Assembly: GCF_003254525.1 (NCBI RefSeq)
Contig: NZ_QFYS01000005.1
Location: 268,614 to 332,613, forward strand
Length of the DNA: 64,000 bases
Source: Phenylobacterium kunshanense
GTDB taxonomy: Bacteria > Pseudomonadota > Alphaproteobacteria > Caulobacterales > Caulobacteraceae
Direction of reading: 5' to 3'
The notes beneath the pieces were generated by a model. It saw nothing but the letters and a program-made list of their open reading frames with translations. It searched no databases and was not told the DNA's origin. The translations under genes and the position numbers were made by a program. Below, piece after piece: positions 14,360 to 24,035 of the stretch (positions are counted from its first letter, which is position 1; each line of letters begins with the position of its first letter).

Positions 14360-16057
14360 ATGTCCAACACAGTCGCCAAGGGGGCCGCGGCCGCCCTGGC
14401 CGGGGGAGCCATCGTGGGCGGGGTGCTGGCCTATAACGCCAGCCACTTCGCCGCGCCGGAAGCGCCCGCCGCCGCCGTGCCCGCCGAGACCGCCGACGCG
14501 GTGCGGCTGGCCAAACAGGCCACCTTCGGCCCCACCAAGGCGGTGGTGGACGCGATCGTGGCGCAGGGGCCCGAGGCCTGGGTCGACGGCCAGCTCGCGA
14601 CGACGGGCAGCACCTATGCCGACTTCACCGGCTCCACCTACGCCAAGCCGACGTGCGAGGGGGCGGCGGACGTGGCGCTGTGCATCCAGACGAAGTTCCG
14701 CGCCCAGCCGGTGGCGATGCGGTTCTACCAGAACGCCCTGACCAAGCCGGACCAGTTGCGCCAGCGGGTGGCCTTCGCCCTGTCGCAGATGATCGTGGTG
14801 TCGGGGATGAAGGTGGAGTCCACGGCCGGGATCGCCGCCTTCCAGCAGGCGATGTTGACCAACGCCTTCGGCAACTATCGCACCATCCTGCGCGAGGTGA
14901 CGCTGAGCGCGGCGATGGGCGACTATCTGGACCTGGCCGGGTCGAACCGGACGCAGCCGAACCAGAACTATGCGCGCGAGCTGCTGCAGATCTTCTCGAT
15001 CTATCCCTCGCAGCTGCGGATCGACGGGACGGTGGTGACCGACGCGCGCGGGGCCAGCGTGCCGACCTATACCGAGGCCGACGTGGACGGGGTGGCGCGG
15101 GCGCTGACCGGCTGGACCTATGCGCGCTACGGCTCGACCTCGGTCCCGTTCCACGAGCGGCCGCGGAACTATGCGGTCCCGATGGTGCAGTTCCCGGCCA
15201 GCTACGACGCCTTCGACCCCGGGGCGAAGACGTTCCTGGGCGTGACCGTGCCGGCGGGGGCCACGCCCCAGCAGAACCTGGACGCGGTGGTGGACGCGGC
15301 GTTCAACCACCCGAACGTCGGGCCGTATGTGGCCAGGCAGCTGATCCAGCACCTGGTCACCTCGAACCCCTCGCCGGCCTATGTGGCCAGGGTGGCGGGC
15401 GTATTCAACGACAACGGCGCCGGCGTGCGCGGCGACCTGAAGGCGGTGGTGCGGGCGATCCTGCTGGACGCCGAGGCGCGGGGGCCGGTGCGGACCGACC
15501 CCGACTACGGCAAGCTGAAGGAGCCGGTGCTGTACCTGACCAGCTTCCTGCGGCTGATGGGGGCGACGGGGGACGGCTTCTTCCCCTACGCCCGCGGGCA
15601 CGACCTGAACCAGAAGGTGTTCGAGGCGCCCAGCGTCTTCAACTTCTACCCCTGGGACTATCCGCTGCCGCAGGGCGGCGGGCTGGTCAGCCCCAGCACG
15701 AAGCTGACCGGCGGCGGGCTGGACTTCGAGCGGCACAACTTCGCGTTCCACTACACCCTGCTGGACAGCATCCTCGGCACGGGGCGCGACTACCAGGCCA
15801 ACCCCGCGCTCGGCTCGAAGAGCGGGACGAAGGTGAACTGGAAGCAGTGGGAGACCTTCGGGACCAACGTCGACGGGATGATCGACCAGATGGACCTGCT
15901 GATGCTGGCCGGGAGCATGACCGCCGAGCAGCGGAGCGCGCTGAAGGCGGCGATGCTGGCGGTCACCGACGGGACCGGCTCGGCCCTGGCCCGCAAGCGC
16001 GCCCAGACCGGGCTCTACATCCTCCTCTCCTCTCCCCAGTTCCAGGTTGACCGGTAA
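14360..16057 (+). CDS. DUF1800-family exported protein
   Basis: A 565-residue protein of the DUF1800 family. Recognisable landmarks are an N-terminal hydrophobic export segment (about residues 8-26), then AVRLAKQATFGPTKAVVDAI, the NYARELLQIFSI segment (around residue 205) and a MALTGWTYARY-like stretch. The function is unknown; DUF1800 proteins almost always occur directly before a DUF1501 gene, as here, and are predicted to act outside the cytoplasm. The next gene starts 4 bp after this stop, so they form an operon. Confidence 0.88.
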   Translation: MSNTVAKGAAAALAGGAIVGGVLAYNASHFAAPEAPAAAVPAETADAVRLAKQATFGPTKAVVDAIVAQGPEAWVDGQLATTGSTYADFTGSTYAKPTCEGAADVALCIQTKFRAQPVAMRFYQNALTKPDQLRQRVAFALSQMIVVSGMKVESTAGIAAFQQAMLTNAFGNYRTILREVTLSAAMGDYLDLAGSNRTQPNQNYARELLQIFSIYPSQLRIDGTVVTDARGASVPTYTEADVDGVARALTGWTYARYGSTSVPFHERPRNYAVPMVQFPASYDAFDPGAKTFLGVTVPAGATPQQNLDAVVDAAFNHPNVGPYVARQLIQHLVTSNPSPAYVARVAGVFNDNGAGVRGDLKAVVRAILLDAEARGPVRTDPDYGKLKEPVLYLTSFLRLMGATGDGFFPYARGHDLNQKVFEAPSVFNFYPWDYPLPQGGGLVSPSTKLTGGGLDFERHNFAFHYTLLDSILGTGRDYQANPALGSKSGTKVNWKQWETFGTNVDGMIDQMDLLMLAGSMTAEQRSALKAAMLAVTDGTGSALARKRAQTGLYILLSSPQFQVDR

Positions 16058-16061
16058 TCCC

Positions 16062-17435
16062 ATGGCTCTTTCGCGACGCGACCTCGCCCGCCTGGCCCTC
16101 GGCTCTGGCGCGGCGGCCACCCTGGCCTCGTTCGGCCTCTCCCCCGCCACGGCGCAGAGCGCCGGCGAGTACCGGGCGCTGGTGACGATCTTCCTCTACG
16201 GCGGCAACGACGGCTGGAACTGCCTCGTGCCGATGGACGAGCGGCACCAGGCGTACGGCGAGCTGCGAGGGCCCTCGCTGGCGATCGGCAAGGACGAGCT
16301 GATCCCGCTGGGCGGGGGCCACCCGTACGGCATGCACCCGGCGCTGGCGCCGCTGAAGCCGGTGTGGGACGCGGGCCACCTGTCGTGGGTGATGAACGTC
16401 GGCACCCTGGTGCGGCCAATCGACCGGGACATCTTCTGGGCCGACCCGAGCTCGCGGCCCAGCAACCTGTCGTCTCACTCCGACGAGCAGGCGCACTGGC
16501 AGAGCATGCGGCCGGGTTCGATCCATCCGGACGGCGTGCTGGGGCGGATGGCCGACCTCCTGCCGCAGGCGACGGCGGCCTCGCCGCTGGTCTCGACCAA
16601 CGGGGCGAACCTGGCGCTGCTGGGCCGCGTGGCCTCGCCGCTGATCCTGCCGCTGTTCACCACCTTCGACCGCGTGGGCTGGGACCCGCAGAACATGGAC
16701 CCTGCGGTGGTCGCGCGGCGGGCGGCGGCCAACGCCTTCGCGGCGGGCCCGCATCCGACCAAGATCGAGGCGGCCACGGCGGCCGGCTTCGATCGCAGCT
16801 ATGCGGCGGCCGACCTGGTGAACCCGATCCTGACCGCCGCCTCGTCGGTGGACCGGCACTTCGAGGAGGACGGCGCCTTCCGCGACAGCCAGTGCTCGCG
16901 CCAGCTCCGCCTGATCGCCCGCACGATCGCCGCGCGCAGCAGCCTGGGCCACGGCAAGCAGCTCTTCTACGCCGGCCAGGGGGACTACGACACCCACGCC
17001 AACCAGGTGGCCGGCGGCCGGGTGCTGGGGGCGCACGCCGACCTGCTGGCAGACCTGGCGCTCAGCCTGCGCAGCTTCTACGACGCCATGGTCCAGCTCG
17101 GCCTGGCGGACAGGGTGACGGTGGTCACCATGTCGGACTTCGGCCGGACCTACCGCGGCAACAGCTCGGCCGGCTCGGACCACGCCTGGGGCAACGTCCA
17201 CTTCGCCATCGGCGGGGCGCTGAAGCCGCGGGCGATCCACGGGACCTATCCGCGGCAGATCCTGGGCGCCGGCGACGACTCGGAGGGCGAGGGGACCTTC
17301 ATCCCGACCCTGGCCAACGAGGAATACATCGGCGCCGCGGCCCAGTGGTTCGGGGTCTCGGACATGAGCTACGTCTTCCCCAACTGGGGGACGTGGAGCG
17401 CCAACGGCCGGGGACCCGTGCCGATGTTCGCCTGA
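16062..17435 (+). CDS. DUF1501-family protein with Tat signal
   Basis: A 457-residue protein. The N-terminus has a twin-arginine motif (SRRDLARLALGS) and a hydrophobic stretch ending near ATAQSA, so it is exported folded. The DUF1501 domain opens FLYGGNDGWNCLVPMD and includes VVTMSDFGRTYRGNSSAGSD, the metal-site-like region of this sulfatase/phosphatase-related fold. The ATG at 16062 was chosen; a TTG at 16047 would overlap the DUF1800 stop. The pair probably acts together in the periplasm; their reaction is not known. Confidence 0.9.
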   Translation: MALSRRDLARLALGSGAAATLASFGLSPATAQSAGEYRALVTIFLYGGNDGWNCLVPMDERHQAYGELRGPSLAIGKDELIPLGGGHPYGMHPALAPLKPVWDAGHLSWVMNVGTLVRPIDRDIFWADPSSRPSNLSSHSDEQAHWQSMRPGSIHPDGVLGRMADLLPQATAASPLVSTNGANLALLGRVASPLILPLFTTFDRVGWDPQNMDPAVVARRAAANAFAAGPHPTKIEAATAAGFDRSYAAADLVNPILTAASSVDRHFEEDGAFRDSQCSRQLRLIARTIAARSSLGHGKQLFYAGQGDYDTHANQVAGGRVLGAHADLLADLALSLRSFYDAMVQLGLADRVTVVTMSDFGRTYRGNSSAGSDHAWGNVHFAIGGALKPRAIHGTYPRQILGAGDDSEGEGTFIPTLANEEYIGAAAQWFGVSDMSYVFPNWGTWSANGRGPVPMFA

Positions 17436-17509
17436 CGGGGGGGCGCTCAGGCCGCGGCGCACAGCCTTGGCCTCGCCATGGTGCGGCGGGGTCGCTACAT
17501 GCCTCTCCC

Positions 17510-18364
17510 ATGGACCGCTGTTCCGAAGCCCCGACGGCCCACGACATCGAAGAGCTCAAGGGCCATCCAGGCTTCCGGGCGGCGGTGGAGACATACTGCG
17601 CGGCGAACCTGGCGCGCTATCAGGCGCTGGCGGGGCCGGAGCGCTGGATGGTCAGCGACATGGGGCGCGCGTCCCTGTCGGGCGCGGTAGTGGTGCTGGA
17701 CGCCCTGGGCCGTCTCACGCCGCGCGCGCTGCTGGCGTCGCCCCCGGTGACCAAGGGCGAAGTCAGCCGTGGCCGGGCGCGGCTCTATCTCCAGCGGGCC
17801 GTGGCGAGCGGCCTGATCGTCGCGGCGGACGGCGAGGCGCCCCTGGCCGGGGACGCGGCCTTGGCCGTCACGACGCGGTTCCGCAGAGTCATGTCCGGCG
17901 TGCTGGATCTGCCGCTCGAAGCGGTCGCGAGAATTGCGCCCGAGGTGACGCCGGCGCTCGACCGCCTGGGCGATCGGCCCTTCGTGCAGGGCGTGGCCCG
18001 GCGCGTGGGGGCGATCACGGCCTCTCGACCCGACCTCTTCCCGCTCGACAGCCCTGTCCAGCTCTTCCAGTCGCGCAACGGCGGCTCGCGCGTGCTCGAA
18101 GCCCTGGTGACCTGCCAGGCGCCGGGTCGCGAGCGCCTGCTGGAGCGTTGCGCCTACTCCCACTCAGGCCTGGCCCGCGCGAGCCGCTGCTCGCGACCGC
18201 ACGTGATCCAGCTGCTGAGAGACGGCGAGGCCGGCGGGTATCTCAGGAGCGAGGCGGGACGCCTCACCATCGCCCCCATCCTGTCAGACGACGTGGAGCG
18301 CTATTTCGTCCACCTCTTCGCCACCGTCCGCAGCGCGGCGGCCGCCGCGCTGCGCGAAGGTTGA
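17510..18364 (+). CDS. hypothetical protein with two winged-helix-like regions
   Basis: A 284-residue soluble protein. Residues 10-105 (including SLSGAVVVLDALGRLTPRALL and a later RARLYLQRAVASGLIVAADG) and residues 205-260 (CAYSHSGLARASRCSRPHVI, then LLRDGEAGGYL) each look like a MarR/winged-helix DNA-binding unit. No effector domain is recognised. A transcription-regulator role is inferred. It stands alone between the DUF1501 gene (75 bp upstream) and the PEP-CTERM gene. Confidence 0.6.
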   Translation: MDRCSEAPTAHDIEELKGHPGFRAAVETYCAANLARYQALAGPERWMVSDMGRASLSGAVVVLDALGRLTPRALLASPPVTKGEVSRGRARLYLQRAVASGLIVAADGEAPLAGDAALAVTTRFRRVMSGVLDLPLEAVARIAPEVTPALDRLGDRPFVQGVARRVGAITASRPDLFPLDSPVQLFQSRNGGSRVLEALVTCQAPGRERLLERCAYSHSGLARASRCSRPHVIQLLRDGEAGGYLRSEAGRLTIAPILSDDVERYFVHLFATVRSAAAAALREG

Positions 18365-18456
18365 GAGGGCGCCGCTGCGCCCGCTGGCAAATCTCTACAG
18401 TTGAGGTCCTGGGCGCGAGGCCGGACAAAGCCGCCGACTTTCACGGGAGGCATGTG

Positions 18457-19008
18457 ATGGCGGTGATGACGATGGCGCGGGCGTGGCGCGCAAAGATGGT
18501 CGGCGCCCTGGCTTTGGCGGCGCTGGTCCTGCCTTCGAAGGCGCCGGCGGCGCACGTGCTGTTCACGCTGGACACCGGCGCCGACGTACTGGCGTTCACG
18601 CTCCCGCAGGCGCCGACCCCCTCGCCGGGCGTGGTGACCACAGACTACTTCGGGTTCTGGAACCTCGACGCGACCCTGAACGACACGCCAGTGGTCATCG
18701 AGCTGATCCAGTTCTGGGCTGGTGGCTTCGCCCGCGGTGGTTTCGACGCCCGTATCAACAGCGCCCTCAGCTTCCATGCGAACGGCCCCCAGCTCTATTC
18801 CGGCCCGACCAACAGCCCGACCTTCCTGACCGGCAGTTTCACGACCCGCGGCGGGGCGTTGAGCATCGAGAGCGTCGGCGCGGCCGTGCCCGAGCCGGGC
18901 GCCTGGGCGCTGATGATCCTGGGGTTCGGCGGCGTCGGCGCCGTGGTGCGCGTACGCCGCAGTCGGACGCTGTCGATCGAGGCCCAGGCGGCGGCGCACC
19001 CCTGCTGA
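18457..19008 (+). CDS. PEPxxWA-CTERM sorting-domain protein
   Basis: A 183-residue secreted protein. It has an N-terminal signal peptide (about residues 12-30), a beta-rich middle, and a C-terminal sorting signal: PEPGAWALMILGFGGVGAVV followed by a basic tail (RVRRSR). This is the alphaproteobacterial PEPxxWA form of PEP-CTERM, recognised by an exosortase that anchors the protein to the cell surface. No exosortase gene is in the window. The ATG at 18457 is placed by GGGAGG 6 bases upstream. About 20 residues follow the tail, longer than usual. Confidence 0.85.
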   Translation: MAVMTMARAWRAKMVGALALAALVLPSKAPAAHVLFTLDTGADVLAFTLPQAPTPSPGVVTTDYFGFWNLDATLNDTPVVIELIQFWAGGFARGGFDARINSALSFHANGPQLYSGPTNSPTFLTGSFTTRGGALSIESVGAAVPEPGAWALMILGFGGVGAVVRVRRSRTLSIEAQAAAHPC

Positions 19009-19038
19009 GGCGCGCCGCCGCCGGACCAGGCCGAGCGA

Positions 19039-19707
19039 TCAGCCGCGGAACGGTCGCAGCACCACCTCGACGCGGCGGTTCTGGGCGCGGCCGGTCTCGG
19101 TGGCGTTGCTGGCGATGGGCTGGCTCTCTCCGCGGCCGGCCACGAACAGACGGTCGCGAAGGACGCTGCGGCTGACGAGGTAGCTGGCGACCGAGGCGGC
19201 GCGGCGCTCGGACAGGGACTGGTTGTAGTCGTCCGGGCCGGTGGCGTCGGCGTGGCCGACCACGTCGATCAACGTCTGCGGATAGCGGTTGAGCGTCTCG
19301 GCGAGCTGGTCGAGGGCCGGATAGAAGCGGCTCTGTATATCGGACTGGTCGACGGCGAAGGTAACGTCGGCCGGCATGTTGAGGACGATGTCGTCGCCCC
19401 GCCGCTCGACATCGACGCCGGAGCCGGCGAGGTCGCGGCGCAGTTCGGCCTGCTGGCGGTCCATGTAGGCCCCGACCGCGCCGCCGGCCAGGGCGCCGAC
19501 GCCCGCGCCGATCAGGGCGTTGGTGCGGCCTTCCTCGCTCTTGCTGGTGTTGGTCAGGTAGCCCAGCAGGGCGCCGCCCGCGGCCCCGGCGAGGACGCCG
19601 GTGCGGGTGTTGCTGCGCACGGATTCGCCTGTGTAGGGGTCCATCGTGGTGCAGGCGCCGAGCGCAAACAGGCTGACCAGCCCAACGGAACCAAACTTCG
19701 CAAGCAT
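19039..19707 (-). CDS. OmpA-family lipoprotein with glycine zipper (YiaD-like)
   Basis: A 222-residue outer-membrane lipoprotein. The lipobox is LGAC with Cys19. A glycine-zipper region (GVLAGAAGGALLGYL and GAGVGALAGGAVGAYM) spans about residues 37-82. A C-terminal OmpA peptidoglycan-binding domain follows (VVGHADATGPDDYNQSLSERR and NRRVEVVL), which binds diaminopimelate of the cell wall. It ties the outer membrane to peptidoglycan. It is downstream of the TonB receptor gene end region but 94 bp away, probably a separate unit. Confidence 0.92.
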   Translation of the reverse strand: MLAKFGSVGLVSLFALGACTTMDPYTGESVRSNTRTGVLAGAAGGALLGYLTNTSKSEEGRTNALIGAGVGALAGGAVGAYMDRQQAELRRDLAGSGVDVERRGDDIVLNMPADVTFAVDQSDIQSRFYPALDQLAETLNRYPQTLIDVVGHADATGPDDYNQSLSERRAASVASYLVSRSVLRDRLFVAGRGESQPIASNATETGRAQNRRVEVVLRPFRG

Positions 19708-19800
19708 TCACCTTCTCCTGGCGGCGGGCGGCACAGCCCTTGACCCGGGCTGAACTCGCAACGGCGAAGGTGGTTCACGGCGAGGTCCCGGCGTTTGGTG

Positions 19801-22260
19801 TCAGAACGCCGACTTCAGGGTGACGCCCCAGGTGCGCGGATCGCCCGGCTGGCCGACGATGAGGCCGGTATTGGACGGGCCGAGGGCGAGCTGCTCGAAG
19901 TAGTCCACGTCGAAGGCGTTGCGCACCCAGCCGAAGACCTCGATCCCGTCGTCCGCCCGGAAGCCGACCCGAAAGTTGCTGAGCGCATAGCCCTTCACGT
20001 TGGTGTAGGCGGACGGCGAGGGGTTGGACGAGAAGCCCGACCGATAGCTGCCGTCGAAGCCCGCGTAGGCCTGACCCTCGCGGCCCAGCAGCACGCCGGG
20101 CAGGTTGGCCTCGATCCCGTACGAGAACGACCACTTGGAGACGCCCGGCAGGCGCTGGCCCGAGATGTCGCAGTTGGCGGGGCTGATCCCGCCCGGCGTT
20201 CCGGGTGCGCTGGGCGTCTGGCCGGCGGTCGCGGTGGTCCCGCCCGACAGCTCCGGAGGGCAGGGCGCGTCGACGAAGCGGAGGTATTTGGCGTCGGCGT
20301 AGGCGCCGTTGACGTAGGCGCTGAGGCGCTCGCTGGGACGGACCTGGAAGTCGGCCTCGACGCCCTGGCTGCGCACCTTGCCGGCGTTGGCGAGATAGCC
20401 GCGCAGGACGCCGAGCTGGCCGTTGGTGACGGTGGCCTGGTAGTCGCCGATGTCGGTTCGGAAGGCCGCCAGGTTGAGGATGGCGCGGCCCTCCCAGAAC
20501 CGCGACTTCAGCCCGGCCTCGAAGTGGTCGACCGACTCCGGCCGGATCGAACCGGCGGCCAGGATGGGATTGCCCGCCGCGTCGGTGGGCAGGCCGTTCT
20601 GGTTGATGCCGCCGGTCTTGAAGCTCCGCGCATAGGTCGCATAGGCGAGGACGTCGCGCCGGAGAGCGTAGCTGAGCGTCAGGTCGTAGCTGAAGTTCCA
20701 GTCGCTGAACCGGGGCTCGCTCACCTGGGGCGCGAAGACGCCGCGCTGGGCGACCTTCACCGGGTCGGTCTGGCCGAACAGGACCGGATTGCCCTGGCCG
20801 TCGAAGACCTTGCGCTCGTAGAAGCCGACCTTCTTGTCGTAGTTCAGCCGGACGCCCGGCTGGATCGTGAAGGCGTCGGTCACCTTCCAGCTCGCCTGGC
20901 CGAACAGGGCGAGGCTGGTGTTCTTCAGGTACTGGGTGTTGCGCGCGACGAGTCCATCCAGCACCGCCGGGTTGGCGGCCAGGGCGCCGGTGAGGTTCCA
21001 GCGGCTGGAAGCGGGGCCGTGCTGCTCTGTCCCTTGCGTGTCGATTCGCTGGTGGAAGGCGAAGGCGCCCACCACCGCGTCGATCCGATCGGTGGCGTAG
21101 TTGTAGCGCAGCTCCTGGGAATACTGGTCGTGCTGCGAGGGGTTCTGCGACCTGGCCACGATGGAGAGGCCGAGGAAGTCGCGGTCGTTCTCGGGTTTCC
21201 AGTCCCAGAAGCGCCAGGCGGTGACGGAGGTCAGGGTCCCCGGCCCCACGTCCCACTTCACCCGCGCCGAGGCGCCGCCGATCCTGTTGCCGGCGTTGAG
21301 GTTGGAATCGACGTCGGTCAGTCGGTCGAACGGGTTGGTGCTGACCACGGTGTAGCCCTGCGCCGCGGCGAGGGCGGCGTACTGGCGCGGGAGCGCCCGC
21401 TGGGTCGCGCCCGTGCGGACGTAGATCTGGGCGCAGCATTTCGGGTTCTGGCGGTTGAAGTCGCCGCTGAAGGTGACGGCGAGATCGTCGCTGGGGCGGA
21501 ACAGGAGCTGGGCGCGGAGGCCGAGGTTGTCCTGCGCGTTGATCCAGCGCCGGCTGGTCACGTTGTAGATCGTGCCGCGCCGCGTCGTGTACGAGACCGC
21601 CAGGCGGGCGGCGAGGGTCTCGCTAAGCGGGCCCGAGATGGCGGCCTTGGCCTGCCGGAAGTCGAGCGTTCCGGCGGTCAGCTCGGCCTTGCCCTCGAAG
21701 TCGAAGGTGGGCTGGTTCGTGGTGATGCTGATCGCGCCGGCGGTGGTGTTCTTGCCGTAGAGCGTGCCTTGCGGCCCGCGCAGCACCTCGATCCGCGCCA
21801 CGTCCAGGAAGTCGAACGTCGCCGAGGCCACCCGGGCGCTGTAGACGTCGTCGACATAGACGCCGACGCCCTGCTCGAAGCCGTCGCTGGTCAGGCCGAA
21901 CGGCGAGCCGAGCCCGCGGATGTTGACCGACGAGTTGCGCGGATTGGACGTGTAGAACTGGAGCGTCGGCGCGAGCTGCTGCAGCCGGCCGACGTTGAAC
22001 GCCCCCACGCTATCGATCCGGGCCCCGGCGATGACCGAGACGGCCAGGGGCACGTCCTGAACCGTCTCCTCCCGGCGGCGCGCGGTGACGGTGAGCTCGG
22101 AAACCGACGCGCCGTCGCTGGCGTCGGCCGCCTCCGCCGCGGCGCCTTCCAGGGCCCCCTCCGAGGCCAGGGCGGCGGTGGCCGTTCCCGAGAGGAGAAT
22201 GGCGAGGAGCGCGGCGCGCGCCGGACGCACCGCCGTTGCGGTCAGGTTCATGGTGGGCAT
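19801..22260 (-). CDS. TonB-dependent outer-membrane receptor
   Basis: An 819-residue receptor. It has a signal peptide (residues 10-33), a TonB-box-like stretch (VSELTVTARRREE), a plug domain (VPLAVSVIAGARID to LRGPQGTLYGKNTTAGAI) and a 22-stranded-barrel-type remainder ending in the aromatic terminus KSAF. The class is the Caulobacter/Sphingomonas receptor type often used for plant-derived or aromatic compounds rather than siderophores. No substrate can be read from sequence. An in-frame ATG three codons downstream is an equally good start. The acyl-CoA ligase gene ends 110 bp upstream on the same strand. Confidence 0.9.
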   Translation of the reverse strand: MPTMNLTATAVRPARAALLAILLSGTATAALASEGALEGAAAEAADASDGASVSELTVTARRREETVQDVPLAVSVIAGARIDSVGAFNVGRLQQLAPTLQFYTSNPRNSSVNIRGLGSPFGLTSDGFEQGVGVYVDDVYSARVASATFDFLDVARIEVLRGPQGTLYGKNTTAGAISITTNQPTFDFEGKAELTAGTLDFRQAKAAISGPLSETLAARLAVSYTTRRGTIYNVTSRRWINAQDNLGLRAQLLFRPSDDLAVTFSGDFNRQNPKCCAQIYVRTGATQRALPRQYAALAAAQGYTVVSTNPFDRLTDVDSNLNAGNRIGGASARVKWDVGPGTLTSVTAWRFWDWKPENDRDFLGLSIVARSQNPSQHDQYSQELRYNYATDRIDAVVGAFAFHQRIDTQGTEQHGPASSRWNLTGALAANPAVLDGLVARNTQYLKNTSLALFGQASWKVTDAFTIQPGVRLNYDKKVGFYERKVFDGQGNPVLFGQTDPVKVAQRGVFAPQVSEPRFSDWNFSYDLTLSYALRRDVLAYATYARSFKTGGINQNGLPTDAAGNPILAAGSIRPESVDHFEAGLKSRFWEGRAILNLAAFRTDIGDYQATVTNGQLGVLRGYLANAGKVRSQGVEADFQVRPSERLSAYVNGAYADAKYLRFVDAPCPPELSGGTTATAGQTPSAPGTPGGISPANCDISGQRLPGVSKWSFSYGIEANLPGVLLGREGQAYAGFDGSYRSGFSSNPSPSAYTNVKGYALSNFRVGFRADDGIEVFGWVRNAFDVDYFEQLALGPSNTGLIVGQPGDPRTWGVTLKSAF

Positions 22261-22370
22261 CCCCCAGGTGTCGATCTTGGGAACGCACGCTAATCCACTA
22301 ATCCCACCGATGAAGTAGGAATAAGGCTGATCAGGGGCGCAGAATTTCTAAGCGCCCTTGCGAAGCCCGA

Positions 22371-23972
22371 TCAGTTCACCCGGCGCTCGCGGCCGGCCCA
22401 GTAGGGCTCGCGCAGTTCGCGGCGGAGGATCTTGCCCGAGGCGTTGCGGGGGATCGCGTCCACCACGTCGACGCTCTTGGGCGCCTTGAAGGCGGCGATG
22501 CGCGTGCGGGCGAAGGCGATGATGTCGGCGGCATCGACGGTCATGCCCGGCTTCGGCACGACCACGGCCTTGACCGCCTCGCCCCACTTCTCGTCGGGAA
22601 CGCCGATGACGGCGACCTCGGCGACCGCCGGGTGGCCGTAGATCGCGCTCTCCACCTCGGCCGGATAGATGTTCTCCGCCCCGGAGATGATCATGTCCTT
22701 CACCCGGTCGTGGATGTAGAGGTAGCCGTCCTCGTCCAGGTAGCCGGCGTCGCCGGTGCGCAGCCAGCCGTCGGTGGCGACGGTCGTGGCGGTGGCTTCG
22801 GGCAGCTTCCAGTAGCCGGTCATGTTGGCGATCGAGCGGGTGGCGACCTCGCCCACCGTATGTGGCGGCAGGACGTTTCCGGCCTCGTCGACGATGCGGA
22901 TCTCGACGCCGGGCATGGGCACGCCGGCGGCGCGCATCCGGGGCGTTCCCGCGGGGTCGTGATCTTCCGGCGGCAGGTAGACGATGGTGCCGCAGGTCTC
23001 GGTCATGCCGTACTGCTGGACGAAGCCGCAGCCGAACACCTCCATGCACTCGCGCAGCAGGTCGAGCGGAATCGGCGAGGCGCCGTAGAGGATGTACTTC
23101 ATCCGGCTGTAGTCGACCTGGCGGGCGCGGGGCTGGCGCACCACGATCTGCAGCGCGGCCGGGACCATGAACATCTTCGAGACGCGGTCGTGCTCGATGA
23201 AGTCCAGCACCTTCAGCGGGTCGAACTCGCGGGCGACCACGCCCTTGGCGCCGTTCATCAGGCCGACGATGCCCCAGCCGGTGCCGCCGATGTGGGCGAC
23301 GGGCATGGCCACGAGGCTGATGTCGTCGGGGCCCCAGGTGTTCCAGGCCATCTTCGCCTCGGCGGCCTGGCGGCGGCCGCCCAGGATGTTGTCGTGGCAG
23401 AGCATCACGCCCTTGGGCTTGCCGGTGGTGCCCGAGGTGTAGAGCTGGACCGCCACGTCGCGGGTGGTGATCGGGATGGCGGGGTCGGCGGGGCCAGCCG
23501 CGTCGCGCCAGGCCTCGAAGGTCGGGTAGTCGCTGCCCGGCTCCATGGCGATGACCTTGGGCTGGCGCGCCAGGAGCTTCGCCACCTCGGGCGTCTGGGC
23601 CATGACCTCGGGGCCGACGAAGACCAGCGGGGCCTCGCTGTCCTGGACGATGTAGGCGACCTCGGGCGGGGCCAGGCGCCAGCCGATGGGCGTGACCACG
23701 ACGCCGGCCTTGGCCGCGCCGAACAGCAGCTCGAAATAGTGGTCGCTGTTCTTGCCGACGTAGGCGATCCGCTGGCCCTTGGAGAGACCCTCGGCGATCA
23801 GGGCGTTGGCCACCTGGTTCGTATGCCTGTCGAAGTCGGCGAAGGTGGTGTCCCGGCCCTCGAAGGTCAGCGCGACGGCGTCGCCGCGGACGCGGGCCTG
23901 GTAGCGGGCGACGTCGCCCAGGGTGGTCATCTGGTCGAAATCGAGTTGGGGAGCGGTGCTGGTGTCGGTCAT
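22371..23972 (-). CDS. acyl-CoA synthetase (AMP-binding, fatty/aryl acid CoA ligase)
   Basis: A 533-residue ANL-superfamily ligase that activates a carboxylic acid to its CoA thioester through an acyl-adenylate. Motifs: P-loop-like YTSGTTGKPKGVM (about residues 178-190), QQYGMTETCG (about 318-327), GWLRTGD (about 412-418) and the catalytic lysine region RNASGKILRRELRE near the C-terminus. The acid substrate is not evident. Upstream is a LysR regulator gene on the same strand (63 bp); the CaiB-type CoA transferase further right may belong to the same metabolic theme. Confidence 0.92.
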   Translation of the reverse strand: MTDTSTAPQLDFDQMTTLGDVARYQARVRGDAVALTFEGRDTTFADFDRHTNQVANALIAEGLSKGQRIAYVGKNSDHYFELLFGAAKAGVVVTPIGWRLAPPEVAYIVQDSEAPLVFVGPEVMAQTPEVAKLLARQPKVIAMEPGSDYPTFEAWRDAAGPADPAIPITTRDVAVQLYTSGTTGKPKGVMLCHDNILGGRRQAAEAKMAWNTWGPDDISLVAMPVAHIGGTGWGIVGLMNGAKGVVAREFDPLKVLDFIEHDRVSKMFMVPAALQIVVRQPRARQVDYSRMKYILYGASPIPLDLLRECMEVFGCGFVQQYGMTETCGTIVYLPPEDHDPAGTPRMRAAGVPMPGVEIRIVDEAGNVLPPHTVGEVATRSIANMTGYWKLPEATATTVATDGWLRTGDAGYLDEDGYLYIHDRVKDMIISGAENIYPAEVESAIYGHPAVAEVAVIGVPDEKWGEAVKAVVVPKPGMTVDAADIIAFARTRIAAFKAPKSVDVVDAIPRNASGKILRRELREPYWAGRERRVN

Positions 23973-24035
23973 GGCGCGGAGGGAGCCGCCCCGCCGTGGC
24001 GTAAGGCAAGGGCGCCGCTGGGGGAGGGACGTGCG

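Noticed and set aside
14195..16150. 651-residue minus-strand frame across the DUF1800 gene
   Set aside because: Its product is Arg/His/Val-rich and shows no domain; the + strand DUF1800 gene has good motifs, an export signal and operon structure.
19795..22293. 832-residue open frame on the + strand opposite the TonB receptor gene
   Set aside because: It is antisense to a clear receptor with signal peptide, plug and barrel motifs. Its product is a low-complexity Val/Gly/Ala-rich chain, as expected from the reverse of GC-rich coding DNA.
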